Positions 34,626 to 45,610 of a stretch of 64,000 bases of DNA are shown piece after piece. The notes beneath the pieces are model-generated. The model ran no database searches. It was not told the DNA's origin and saw nothing but the letters and a program-made list of their open reading frames with translations. The stretch's first letter is position 1. Every line of letters starts with the position of its first letter. The position numbers were made by a program, and so were the translations under genes. The stretch lies in NCBI GenBank assembly GCA_028583605.1, contig CM053328.1:34738722-34802721 (forward strand). Direction: 5' to 3'. The DNA is from Dastarcus helophoroides (lineage: Eukaryota > Arthropoda > Insecta > Coleoptera > Bothrideridae).

Positions 34626-34654
34626 GCTCACAACATTTTTGAAGATAATAACTA

Positions 34655-35205
34655 ATTATCTAGTCCCACCTCATAAAAAGTATTTTTAAATTCCCTTGTT
34701 TTCTTTTCCTATTAGCTAGCTACAACATGGCAGGGTGAGATGCTTGCTCCCCATGGTTCATACACCCAATAAAAAATATATGTTCCCAACTGCGGGAGCC
34801 TTTCCCAGAAATTTCTATTCTTCAGTGAAAATTAATCCTTTCCCTTAAATTTCGACATTTTCTCGAAATTTCGATTTTTTTCTCAAAATCCGCATTTTTC
34901 AGAAAATTTCTCTTTTTCTTTAGAGGAAATTTCGAATTTATTCTAAAATTCAACTGCTTATATCAAAATCTGACTTTATTAAAATTTCCAATTTTTACCT
35001 TAAAATTCATTTTATTTTTTGAAATTTCGCTAGTTCCAAAAATTCGATTTTTTTTTTTAAAATTTCGACTTTTTTCTAAAATTAATCTTTCTGAAAATTT
35101 CGCCTTTTTTATCAAACTTCACTTGATGGAAATGTAAAAATTTTTAGAATAATATTTACATGGAAATTTTAAACAATATTTATTAAAAACTTTGAATATT
35201 CGTAA
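34655..35205 (+). repeat. Dispersed duplicate, copy 2
   Basis: Second copy of 31405-31965, continuing into T-rich repeat words and the ATATTTATTAAAAACTTTGAAT landmark. Confidence 0.85.
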
Positions 35206-35292
35206 AGAGACTAAAACTTCCAGAAATTTCAAATTATAATTTGTTTCTCAAAATTTCGCAGTTTATCTCAATAGCCGATATTTTTTTATATC

Positions 35293-35335
35293 ACAGTTAG
35301 AGGATTGGATTCCGGGATTCTGAATTTCGGGATCC
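35293..35335 (+). repeat. GGGATTCCGGG-type repeat, left part
   Basis: GATTCCGGGATTCTGAATTT words, continued after the Jockey insertion at 38413-38480 and related to 42126-42215. The Jockey target site CGGGATCC (35328-35335) lies in it. Confidence 0.6.
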
Positions 35336-35570
35336 CTTTTTTTTAAATAGGGGAAAATCCGTTACGGACATCTGGGAAAATAACCCAGATAGTGTCGGGC
35401 TTCCGCTCAAACTAACCGACTAAAAACCCCTTCTTCTTCAGGCCGGGCCCTTGGCCCCCAATCCCTCCGTCGGAACAGTACAAAAGTGCTGGAGCACTAT
35501 TGCATGAGCTGTTTTGCCTGAAACATAAGAAACAAACAAAACAGAAATTTTTCAAAATAGACGTCGTAGC

Positions 35571-38343
35571 CTAGAGGATCATCCTTGGTCTCCTAATCCT
35601 GGTTGGGATGTCTAGATCGTAATCCACTGCCTGTTGAACTAATTCGTTGGGATGCGTTCCCGCTCTCGCCATCGCTCTGGAATTAATTTCCCTAATAAAA
35701 TCTCTTCCCAAAGGTAGTTCTCCTTTCCTATGGAGCTGATTGTTTCTTACAAACCATGGAGCGTGCATGGCTTGTCTTAGAAAGACGTTCTGGAACACCT
35801 GGAGTTTTTTCATCTGATTATCCGTCGCCTGCAACCAAGCTACAGATGCGTAGGTCATGGGTGGTCTTATAATTTATTTGTATAGTAACACTTTAAGTCC
35901 AATGGACAGGTTACTATTTCTACCAATCATCGCTTGCAGCAGTCTTTTCAGCATTTTGGCTTTGGACACTGCATAATCGATGTGTGTCTGGAAAGTAGGT
36001 CTTTTGTCAAGAATTACACCTAGATACTTTGCCTGAAGTCTCCAGTCAACGTTTTGCCCATGAACATTTACATGTCCATACGGTTGGAGTCTTCTTCGAG
36101 TGAAAAAGACTGCTTGGGTCTTGTCTGCGTTGACTTGGATTCTCCATTGATCGAAGTAATCTAGTAGACTATCTGTTACCTCCTGAAGTCGTCTGGTGAC
36201 CAACTCTAGACTGAAAGAGTACGCCACCAAAGCTGTGTCGTCTGCATAAGTTGCCAATAAGTGTAGACTCTCCGTTGCCTCTTGAAGTCGTCTGGTGGTC
36301 ACCTCTGGACTGAAAGAGTACGCCACTAAAGCTGTGTCGTCTGCGTAAGTTGCCAATAAGGTGTGATCGATTGTTGGATTGGTTCTCGGGATGTCTGCTG
36401 TGAACAGAGAATACTGCAGAGGTGACAAGGTAGAGCCTTGAGGCACCCCATACTGTAGCCTAAACTGGTTTGATAGTTCCTGTCCCACCTTTGCTCTGAA
36501 TGAGCGCTGATCCAGGAACGAGCTTACCATTTAAACCATTGTTAGAGGTATTCCAAACTGGTGCATCTTGTCGACTAATCCTTGGTGCCAAACTATATCA
36601 AATGCCCTAGAGATATCGAAGAAAATAGTTCCAACTACCCGGTTCCAATTCATAAGTTGAATAATTATTTCAACCACTCTCAGCAGTTGATCTGAGGTAG
36701 AGTGCATAGATTGGAACCCAAATTGTTCCTTAGGAATGATATCGCGATGGCTGATAATATTCTGCATACGTTTCCTTAAAATCCTTTCCGCCACCTTACC
36801 CAAGTTGGATAAGAGGCTGATTGGTCTGTAATTTTGGGAAAATTTCTCATCCTTACCCAGCTTAGGAATGAAGACAACGTTTGCAGTCTTCCATCTTGTT
36901 GAAAAATACCGGTATTTAAACATGGAATTGACTATTGCTCCAAAGTATTTGACAGCTTGAAGAGACTTCAGAGCTTGGTTTGGAATTCCGTCTGGACATG
37001 AAGACTTTTTGACGTTTAGCTTGCACAGAAAGCTTTGGAGTTCCTCCTCGTTAATCGGTTGGATGACGTCGTTTTCTTCTGGCACTTCCTCCTGAAGAAC
37101 TTGAACCTCTTCTTCCACCTCCTCTACGGTCTAAGCCCACTTCTTCAGGTGTGGCCTGACAGTGTCGTTCAAAGGTCCCAGCGAACGCTGCGGCCTTTTC
37201 CTGATTTGAATGAGCCATTCCTTGAGGTCCGTGTATCGGAAAGATAGGTTTCCTAACTCCTCTTAGAGCTTTGGCTGTGCGCCAGAGATCTGATGAAGTT
37301 TCGAGGTTGCAACTTCTTAGGTGTTTCTGAAACTTAAAAAATTTGTGCTTTCGGAGTTCATACCTGAGCTTGTGGATGAGCCTGTTGACTTCCGCCTTAT
37401 CTGCTTGCAGATTGGTCCGTCTTGCTCTGTTCCTGGCATGATTTTTCCTTCTAATCAGCTCCACCAAGTGATTTGGCAGTGGTTCTCTTCCTTCTATACG
37501 CCGGAAAGTTTTGGTCGCTGCCAGAATTGAATCTGTTATGGTGATTTCCAGTCTTTCTACCGCTGCGTTGATGTCATCGTTTGTGTTGATCTCTCCAGGC
37601 TCTTTCAGGTTTGCTGCTAGATACTCCCTGAACTGTGTCCAGTTTGTTTTCTTGCAGGTCTCTGGAGGTTTGGGTCCACGATCATCTCCGATGGTCATTA
37701 TCATTGGGTTGTGGTCTGAGCTGAGCTCACTAACTGATGTTAACTTAACAGTGCATTGAACATCCTTCATCAGTGCAATGTCCAGGACATCTGGTATTCC
37801 TGTGGCGTGATGATCATGGGTTGGTTCTTCTGGAGCCATTACATCGATTCCGTTCTGTGCTGTGAACCTTTGAAGTGTCCTCCCGTTTTTGTTGTTGACT
37901 CTGCTGCCCCACTCGACGTTTTTGGCATTAAGGTATTCGGCTACAATAACATTGTTATTGTTTATTTCGAAAATGCGTGCCAAATCTGCCTCTGTGAGGG
38001 CGTTGGTTATGGAGTAACAAGACACCAGCGTCAGAGGTCCCTGCGCCATTTGAATTGTTACTCCAATTCCTTCCAGCTTTTCCAACTCCAGGGTGCCTGC
38101 AGCAAAATGAGTAAGCTTTCTACTTACATAGATAGCCGTACCTCCTCCTGAGCCAGTTGGTCTCTCTCTGCGGTAAAGAACATATCCTCGGATTTTAGGA
38201 TCCTTAGATCTGAACGTCATCCTGGTTTCGTTCAGCATCAGTACGTCCAGGGCGTTTTCCTTTGCGAAAACTTCGAGTTCGTTGCTGTTGCCTTGGAGTC
38301 CGTTGCTGTTCCAGAAAACTGGCGACGAGCAGGATTTCCTTCG
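35571..38343 (-). pseudogene. Jockey ORF2: APE endonuclease and reverse transcriptase, broken
   Basis: The protein nicks target DNA and copies the element's RNA at the nick. From the 5' end: endonuclease with FWNSNGL (about 38316), NETR (38230), NAK-WGSR and SSDHNP; then RT with SCPDGIPN, NYRPISLLSNLGKVAE, motif A FFDISRAFDIVWH, motif B GVPQGSTLSPL and motif C YADD; C-terminal tail to 35571. Breaks: a 1-nt frameshift near 37128, an in-frame TAA at 36533-36531, and an in-frame TAA near 35876-35874. The usual GD(L/F)NAKH endonuclease motif reads AEYLNAKN, so the catalytic Asp and His look replaced. YADD occurs twice because of a 99-bp in-frame duplication. The open frame begins just after TAA at 38346, without a proper Met. 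The copy is inactive. Confidence 0.92.
36163..36360 (-). repeat. 99-bp in-frame tandem duplication over the YADD motif
   Basis: Two units (36163-36261 and 36262-36360) each encode 33 residues with TYADDTALVAYSFS and TRRLQE. They differ at several positions (SPEVTTRR against SLELVTRR), so the duplication is not brand new. The reading frame is kept. Confidence 0.93.
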
Positions 38344-38412
38344 TTAACTCTCCTTTCTTGGCGTCTCTTCATTAACGCTTAAGGCTGAGGATCTTTGCAA
38401 GCATCATCATCC

Positions 38413-38800
38413 CGGGATCCTGACCACTTTTTAATCCCAAAATTTTCGGGATTAAGTTTTTTTGATTCCGGGCTTCTCGAGATAGACATCATTTTAAAAA
38501 ACTTGTAAAATAAACTGCATCTAGCGAAGCGCTCAATGTCAATATTTTCAACAATACTTTTCTATCATTTTAATATAAAATGAAAGAAGTTTTCTCCCAA
38601 ACAAGTAGCACTGCTCTGGGATTGCTTATTTGAAATAAAAATTTTGCATTTTAAAAAAATATTTGATAATGAGACACCGGACGCGTTTTTATTTCTCAGA
38701 TTTAGGGGGTCATAGGGGGCAAGACGAGTCATATGCTTCGTGGCGTCACAACGTTCCGACTGTTTTATTTTGAAGAATTTCACCTTTTTAAAAGTTTCGA
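38413..38800. other. Right part of GGGATT repeat and flank
   Basis: 38413-38480 continues the CCCGGGATCC / TTCGGGATTAAG repeat split by Jockey. 38500-38800 is AT-rich with one more balanced segment (38690-38770); the 72-codon minus-strand frame there is not recognised and not called. Confidence 0.45.
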
Positions 38801-41800
38801 ATATTTTCTAAAATGTCGTCTTTCTTGAAGATGTAGTTTTTGAAAAATTCAACTTTTAAAAAATTTGACATTTTCTAATAATTTCGACATTTTTTTTGAG
38901 ATTTTCTTCATTTTCCTGCTTTAATCTTTTTCTCGAAATTTAAACTTTTTTTGAATATAAACTCATTCAAAAAAATTTACTATTTTCAAAATTTCGATAC
39001 CTTTCTAAAAATTTTGAAAAAAGTAAATATATCAGAGAATCGAGATTCCCAGAAAGTTTAAATTTCAAGAAAAAGGTCGATACTTTTCTAAAAATTTTTG
39101 ACTTATTTCAAAAAAATTTCAAGATTTTACTTTTTTTTCAAAATTTTGATTTTATCACGTGTTGATTTTTTTGAAAATTTAGGCGTTTCTTAAAATATTG
39201 AATTTTTTAAAGATTTTGTTATATTTTCAAATTTTTTGCAGTTTGAAAATTCTCATCTTATTTGAAAATGTCAAGTTTTTTGTAAGCTAGACTTTTTCCA
39301 AAATTTGTATTTACTAAAGTTTTTAAACTTGTAAAATTTCACTTTTTTCCAAAATTAAAAATATTTTGAAAATTTCTATATTTTTTAAATTATAAAAAAA
39401 TTTTGGTTATTCTTAAACTGTTGACTTTGTTAGTTTTCAGCTATTAGTTTTCAAAATTTTGATTTTTTTCACACTACATTTTGTTCTTGAAAATTTATAG
39501 TTTCTTCAAAATTCCTCGTTTTTTGGAGAATCTCAATGTTTTTTTTGAATCAGCAAATTTTTTTAATTTCGAATTTTTTTAAATTTTTGACTATTTGATT
39601 TTTTTTAATTTCATTTTAAAAAATTTTTGAAAATGTCGACAATTTTATTTGAAAATGTTAACTTTATTTGGAAATTCCAAAACTGTTTTGAAATTTCCAT
39701 TTTTTTTACCTTTCCAATTAAAATTTTCGATTTTCTAAATAATGGGCTATTTTTTCAAAATATCAGCTATCCAAAATTTTGACTTTTTCAAAAATTTTGA
39801 CTTCAAAATTTGAACCGTTTTTTGAACTTTTCTAGTAATTTTCTTCAATATCAAGACTTTTAAAAAAATTGGTTTTACTTTGAAAATTTGACCAAACATT
39901 TTCCAATTTTTTAAAACCTTGAATTTTTTTTCAAAATCTTGACCATTTTTGAAATTTTATTGCACCAAGTTCCAAGATCTTAACGTTTTTAAATAATAAA
40001 AATTTTTTAAAAAATTTCTTCAAATGTTCAAATTTTTAAAATGTCAATTTCTTCCAAGTGTTGAGAATTTTTTTTTGGAATTTCGATTACTTTTTAAAAA
40101 TCTTGGGAATTTTAATTTTTTATGAAAATTTTTACTTTAGTCAAAATATCGATATTTTCGAAAATTTTAACTTTTTTGAAAGTTCACATTGTTTTTAAAA
40201 TTTTGATGGAACGGACTGGTCCTTGGTTATCTTATCTTATCTTGGCTGTCGAAACGCGTTAGAGCAACCTTTGTTGTGTTTTTTAATTTTTCTTGGTTTC
40301 AGGGGACAAGTTCTGTGTTTCAATTTTTAAAATTTTAACCTTTTATTTGAAAATTTAGATTTGACTTTTTATCTTTATTAAATTTCACCTTTTTTGTGAA
40401 AATTTTGTCTTATGTTCTAAAATTTAGACTTTTTCAAAAATTTCGTTTGGTCCAAAATCCCAGTATTTTTCGTTTCGAGATGAAATTCGAAGTGTAGACC
40501 ATTTTTTAGAAATGTTATTTTAAAACTTGAATCATCCTAATAAATTTTCTATTTTCGTGAAAATTTGTGTTTAAAAAAACTCTATTTTTTAAATAAAATT
40601 TTTTAAACCGCAAAATTCGAGAATTTTTTCAATAAATTTCAAGTTTATCGAAACTTTTGAAACTTTCCAGTTCAAGTTCAAAAGTTTTATTTTTTTTAAG
40701 TCAACAGTAATATGAAAACTAGAAGTTTAAATTAAAAAATTTCAACTTATTTCAAAATTACGATTTTTTCGAAAAATTCGCAACTTTTTCCAATTTTAGA
40801 ATTTTTGAAATTGTCGATTTCTTCAATGTTTGAATTTTCTTTTTAAAATACCCATGTTTTTTAAAATCTCAGTTTTTTTTGGAAATTTTACCTTTCTACA
40901 AAAATTTTGACTTTTTTTAAAATTCTGACACCTTATCTTCAATTTTTCAATATTTTTTTCCTTTATCTTGGTTTTTCCAACATTTCTACTCCTGTTAATA
41001 TTGTGCTTGTTTTTTTTGATAATTTTTATTTTTAAATTTCGCATTTGCTATGTTTTGGTTTTTTTTTTGAATATCTTAATTTGTCCAAAATGTTGACTTT
41101 TCAAAATTTTGAGCATTTTTAAAATCCTTTATATTTTCTTGTAATTTTGGTTTTTTTTTAAATATTTAGTCTTTTAAAAAATCAACTTTTTTGAAAATTT
41201 GGTAATTCCAAGTTTACGATTTTTTTTATTCATATTTTCTTTCAAAGCTGAAAATTGGAAAAGAGTTTCGATATTTCTAAAAACAATTCCGATTCTGATT
41301 CTTGCACTATTTTACAAATTTGCATTTTATTCAAAATCTGAAAATGTGGAAATTTTTGAGTTTTAATTTTAGAGGTTGGAGAGGAAGATCTGCAAAGAAA
41401 ATGGAAAAACTTTAAAAAAATTTGACAACTTTTCAAAAAATTGCAGGTCTTTTTTACCAATTTTAATCTTTTGTTTTGATGCAAACCTAAAATAGGAATT
41501 TCAATTTTTCTGAAATTTCGACTTTAAAACGAAATGTCGAGGATTAAATCGAAATGTTCAGATAAAAGTCAAAAGTTCAAGAAACACATTCAAAATATTT
41601 TGAGGTGAAAAATCCGTAAGTTAAAATTTTGAGCTAAAATTTGATAAGTATTTTTATAAAATTTGGATTTTATAATCAAAATTTCGAGAGCGAAATGAAA
41701 ATCCTGAATTTATTTAGATAAAATTGTTTGTCAAGTTAAAGTTGGTGAAATTTTAAACAAATAAGATAAAAAAGCAAATTTAAATATATAATATACGAAA

Positions 41801-41835
41801 ACCAAACTCACGCAGATAAGATAATTTCTAAATTA
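38801..41835. repeat. T-rich degenerate repeat block
   Basis: The same TTTTTTCAAAATTTTGACTTTT word family as 29.1-33.3 kb, same polarity. Interrupted by the HG copy at 40205-40329. From about 41500 the polarity blurs. No gene seen. Confidence 0.65.
40205..40329 (+). repeat. Rearranged HG repeat copy
   Basis: The distal end (GATGGAACGGACTGGTCC through TTATCTT) is inverted and joined directly to CTTGGCTGTCGAAACGCG, after which the copy continues normally to TCTGTGTTTCAATTTT. The 5' half of the hairpin is lost. Such joins fit template switching or fold-back replication. Confidence 0.85.
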
Positions 41836-42240
41836 AAAAATTAATTGCAAAATATGTGACGTCGGAGTGAAGAGGGTCACACAAATTTGACCACCTGCTG
41901 CATGGACGAGGTGGGCTTCAAAAAATCATGAACGAAAGGATGGCCCCTAAGTTTAAAGAGCTCTTATTGATTCTTGAAAAAGAATAACTTCAACATAACG
42001 ATTCAGGGTTTTTAAGCCTGCTTAGTCTACTTCTGAAGTCTATTAATTATATCTGCCTTTTTATCGTAAAATACTGTTTTGATTTGTTTGTTGAAAAGTT
42101 GATTATTTATTATTTGTAACCTTCAATACCTAATAATCCCGTAATCCAGGGATTGAGTAAATGTAATCTCGAAATCCTGGGATTAGAAATAAGGATCGGG
42201 ATCGAATTCCCTAATCACAGTGGAGTAGGGTTAAAATATA
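41836..42240. other. Short mixed segment with GGGATT repeat relative
   Basis: 41850-41960 has balanced composition (ATGTGACGTCGGAGTG, GACCACCTGCTGCATGG) and is not recognised. 42126-42215 carries CAGGGATTGAGTAAATG and CCTGGGATTAG words related to the repeat at 35293/38413. Confidence 0.45.
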
Positions 42241-43029
42241 AATATTTAGTTAAGAAATGTCGACTCTTTTTCTTGACAATTCGATTTTTTTCTGAAATAT
42301 TCCACAAAATTCGCCTCTTTTTCGAAATTTCGACAACATTTGATTTTTCCTGGGAAATTTTGACTTTTTTCGACGTTTTTCACGAAACTTCGATCTTTTT
42401 CTCAAAATATCGATCTTTTCTTTGAAATGTTGATATTTTTTTCAAAATTTGTTTGCGTTCTGGAAACTTGTAATTTTTATTTCGAAAATTGTCTTTTTCC
42501 AAAAATTTTGATATTTTTCAAGCAAGTTTTTCCAAAAAGTCAGGTTTTCATATTAAATATGATCTCCTGAAAATTCCAACTTTATACCAAAACTAGATTT
42601 TTTTAATTATAATCGTCTTTTTTTAAATTACAACTTTCTATTCAAAATTCTGCTTTCTTTTCTTAACATTTTGAATATTTTATAAAAATTTCAGCGTTTT
42701 TTCGAAGTTTTGAATATCTGGAAATTACAACCTGTTTTTTAAAATTCGTCTTATTCTCGAGGTTTCGACTAAATTTCTTACTCAAAATTGAGCTATTTAA
42801 CCAAAATTCGGCTTTTTCTCAATATTCGTTTATTTTTTCTTTAATTAGATTAAAATTTTAATAAAGGGATAAAAATGTTGAGAATAAGCATTTTAAAACA
42901 TTTACAGAAAATTTCTTGCAAATTACGAAATGATGTGAAAATTTAAATGAAAATAAAAATTGTATGACAAATATTTTTTTCTGGAAATTGCGAGTTTTCT
43001 CACAAAATTCTCCAAGTGCTAGTGAAACA
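42241..43029. repeat. T-rich degenerate repeat block
   Basis: CGAAATTTCGACTTTTT-type words, same polarity as the earlier T-rich blocks to about 42840, then A-richer. No gene seen. Confidence 0.6.
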
Positions 43030-43122
43030 GCCAACATTCGCATTCGCGAATGTTTAATATGAATATTCGCATTCCCATTCGCATTCGCGGATGTGGGAAA
43101 ACCAAAATTCGTTACATCTCTA
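43030..43122 (-). repeat. ATTCGC-type terminus, inverse partner of 34388
   Basis: CATTCGCATTCGCGAATG words followed by ATTCGTTACATCTCTA. On the minus strand this begins TAGAGATGTAACGAA, matching TAGTGATGTAACGAG at 34388. Confidence 0.75.
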
Positions 43123-43506
43123 AACGCTCCGTCTGCTGAGTATAGCGAGTCGCAGGCGCCACATTGCCCCCACTACTCGATTTTTAGCATAGACTGTAAG
43201 CGTGGATACAATAATACAATGACTTGTCGTAACTTTCGTAAATGGGGAAACAGATCGGGAAATAAAGCTTAGAAATTTCGATTTAATTTTTTAAAAGTTT
43301 TACTTCTTTTGAAAATGTCAAGTATGCGCTTGAAATATATATTTTTTTAATTCAAAATAGAACTGTTAAGGAAAAAGTGAAATCTCGACTTTGAGATTTT
43401 AAAAGCAATATTTCAACATTTCTAAGACAGTTTAAAAATTGTTTTTTTTTTGGGGGGGAATTTTGACCATTTTCAAAAACTCAACCCCGTATTTCGAGCT
43501 TATAGT
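43123..43506. other. Short mixed segment, no gene recognised
   Basis: 43123-43265 is balanced in composition (AACGCTCCGTCTGCTGAG). The rest is AT-rich, with a T11-G7 homopolymer junction near 43446-43458. Confidence 0.4.
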
Positions 43507-43748
43507 ATATCGTCGTTGCCGTGGAAAAATCTTCTATGTGCTGAAATGTAAATTTTAAGGGAGAGCAGAAAAACCTATTTATTTGAAAGGGAAGAGCCAT
43601 TTAATCCCCATCAGATTACGAAAAGAATCTATTTTTATGAAAAGGTGCACATAAAAAAAATTTCCATTGCATAGACGATATGTTTTTTGCTCTCCTTTAA
43701 AATGTACATTTCAGCACATAGAAAATTTTTCCACGGCAACGACGATAT
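43507..43748. mobile_element. MITE with 67-bp terminal inverted repeats
   Basis: Arms 43507-43573 and about 43682-43748 pair with few mismatches (outer ends ATATCGTCGTTGCCGTGG / CCACGGCAACGACGATAT). Total 242 bp, no coding capacity. The immediate flanks are GT on both sides, too short to fix the superfamily. Confidence 0.88.
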
Positions 43749-44334
43749 GTCAAAGTTTCAACGTTAAGGTTAAAATTTCGTGATTTTAAGTTTCGACTCT
43801 GGAATTTTTGGGTTAAATTTAAATACTTAATTTTAAACGAAAACTTTTGCAAAAAGCTACAAATTGAGAGGAAATTTAGAAATTAAGATCGAAGTTTCAT
43901 GTAGAAAATTCCAAAATTTCGAGAAATAGTAAGGAATTTTTAAAATATGTTTTTGAAATTTCTTTAAAAACTTTCATCTTTTTCAGAGGTTTTGAATTGA
44001 AATAGGAATTTTTAATTATTTTTAAAGACTTTTAACCTAATTTAAAAATTAATTTAAAGTTTCAAGAATAAAAATCCAAAAGTTCAAAAAAAAGTATCGA
44101 ATTTTTAAAATGAGTTTTTGAAATTTCTTCAAAAAATTCGTCTTTTTGAGGTGTTTTAAATTGAAATGGGAATTTTTAATTATTTTTAGGCTTTTGACTT
44201 TAATGGAAGTGTCTAAAGTTGAGAAAAAAAATCGAAAAGTAGAATACAACCTAAACTGTTGAAACACAAACACCTAGCAAAGCGGTTGCTCTCTAGGAAG
44301 GTCCCCAGAAGACAAGGATTCTAATGCAGAAACC
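43749..44334. repeat. AT-rich block with an internal duplication
   Basis: AGTTTTTGAAATTTCTT.AAAAA and GGGAATTTTTAATTATTTTTA segments occur twice about 157 bp apart (43960-44020 and 44110-44190). No gene seen. Confidence 0.55.
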
Positions 44335-44400
44335 AGTAGGTTTAAACATTTATTACATTCGAAGTTTGGAAACCAAAGACCGGTTTCGATCTCGTAAGAT
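44335..44400 (+). repeat. Dispersed repeat with GAAACCGG motif, second copy
   Basis: Matches the reverse complement of 28811-28870. On the minus strand a stem (GATCT..AGATC) is followed directly by GAAACCGGTC. Confidence 0.75.
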
Positions 44401-45576
44401 CAAAAATGAGAGGTCGAATTTCGATATTTGAATTTTTATTCTTTTTTTTTTCTCTGATAATTCTTATTATTTGCCTAATATTAAATTTTCTAATAATATA
44501 GGTAGGATCAAAGGATTTTACCTAAAATCCAGTCCCAAGTAACAACGTACTTTTTTCTAATCATATCTTATTACCCGTCTACGAATCTTCGCTTTCAAAA
44601 TGTATTGTTGGTTGATAGACTTATTTTCTTACGTAATTTTCTTACAGGCACAACTGGCTTTCAAATTCTTTACTGCTTGGCTTTAAAAACATTGTTTCTC
44701 GAAGTGTTTTGCTATTCAAACGCCGAGGCAGTTTGCATACGTTATCGCAGAACTACCACAGTGTCTAACCACCGCCCGCTAAAACGGCCATACGACCAAA
44801 CAAACCCTCGACGGTGCGCCGCAAACTACAAAAGCCGGGTTGGGTTGGGCTACAGGGGCAGTTTTTAATTAAGGCGACACAATGAAAGCGTTAAGAATTC
44901 CTTGCATACCATCCCCGTTTAATAGTCTTACAATTAGATATCTCTCTTTGTTGGTGCACCAGATAACCGGTAAAGTTCGAGCGAGAGGGTAAACGCGGGC
45001 ATAAAGTATTCTTAACTAGAACTCGCTAAAATTTAAAGAAACGCAAATATGCATTTAATTAGCAATATTAAATTATAAATTCAACGGCCGACTAGAGGGT
45101 TATTCAAATAATATCTCGGGGTGATTCAGCTTAAGAGACCATTCTTCTGGAAGCGATGGTTTGCCGGTTTGTTTCGACGCGTCAACCGATCGCTTTTTTA
45201 TGAGAAACGCCGTAAAAAATAAGCCGGCGTCAAGTCCATAAATCACCCCAATAAACTACCCTATCAGTAATAAATCTGCACCTTGAGAATAGAATATGAT
45301 GAAAGCGCTATCGGGCGTCATAAATCATACGAACCGCTGGGGTGTGTTGCCTCCAAGAGGGGGCGCCAATTAGAGAAGACGCAGCTTGCTGCGATTAAAA
45401 GATGTGCGGTGCGGACTGGTGTTAATTAGCGGACTTTGGCTCTGGATCTCAATTAGGGGCTCTCACGAATTAAAGATAAAATGATCACGAGATACGTTGC
45501 TGTTCTAATTGATTCCATGATTATTATCCAGTCAGCGACGTCGACGTGGAGTTATAATAATAATAAGACATGTTTG
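44401..45576. other. Mixed-composition island, possible regulatory DNA
   Basis: 44640-45560 is repeat-poor and the least AT-rich part of the window. It has many homeodomain-type words (TCAATTAGGGG, GTTAATTAGCGG, TCTAATTGATTCC) and a CTCF-like core at 45353-45367. The 87-codon plus-strand frame at 44605-44868 has no recognisable domain and is not called. Reading it as cis-regulatory sequence is inference. Confidence 0.4.
45353..45367 (+). promoter_or_regulatory. CTCF-like core motif
   Basis: CCAAGAGGGGGCGCC contains the AGGGGGCGC core of the CTCF consensus; positions 4 and 5 of the CCASYAG part do not match. A G-run of this kind is very unusual in this AT-rich window. Possible insulator site. 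Confidence 0.3.
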
Positions 45577-45610
45577 AAAATTGAAATACAAATCTTGTCC
45601 CCTGAAACCA
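45577..45610 (-). repeat. HG repeat end fragment
   Basis: AAATTGAAATACAAATCTTG and TCCCCTGAAACCAAGAAA are the distal part of the HG family, joined at once to T-rich repeat. Confidence 0.75.

Larger units (their letters stand above)
35336..38412 (-). mobile_element. 5'-truncated Jockey-type non-LTR retrotransposon
   Basis: 3077 bp on the minus strand, flanked by the 8-bp direct repeat CGGGATCC (35328-35335 and 38413-38420), with a short A-tail (T8 on the plus strand at 35337-35344). It carries an endonuclease-plus-reverse-transcriptase ORF2 and almost no ORF1, so it is 5'-truncated. A-tail, target duplication and APE endonuclease fit the Jockey clade. It inserted into an older repeat. Confidence 0.92.

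Noticed and set aside
37035..38151. Plus-strand frames opposite Jockey ORF2
   Set aside because: They are shadows of the minus-strand coding sequence.
35571..38343. Treating the three Jockey frames as three separate genes
   Set aside because: They are consecutive parts of one ORF2, separated by one frameshift and two in-frame stops.
34388..43122. Annotating 34.4-43.1 kb as one hAT element
   Set aside because: Flanking 8-mers (AGCACTAC and AACGCTCC) do not match as a target duplication.
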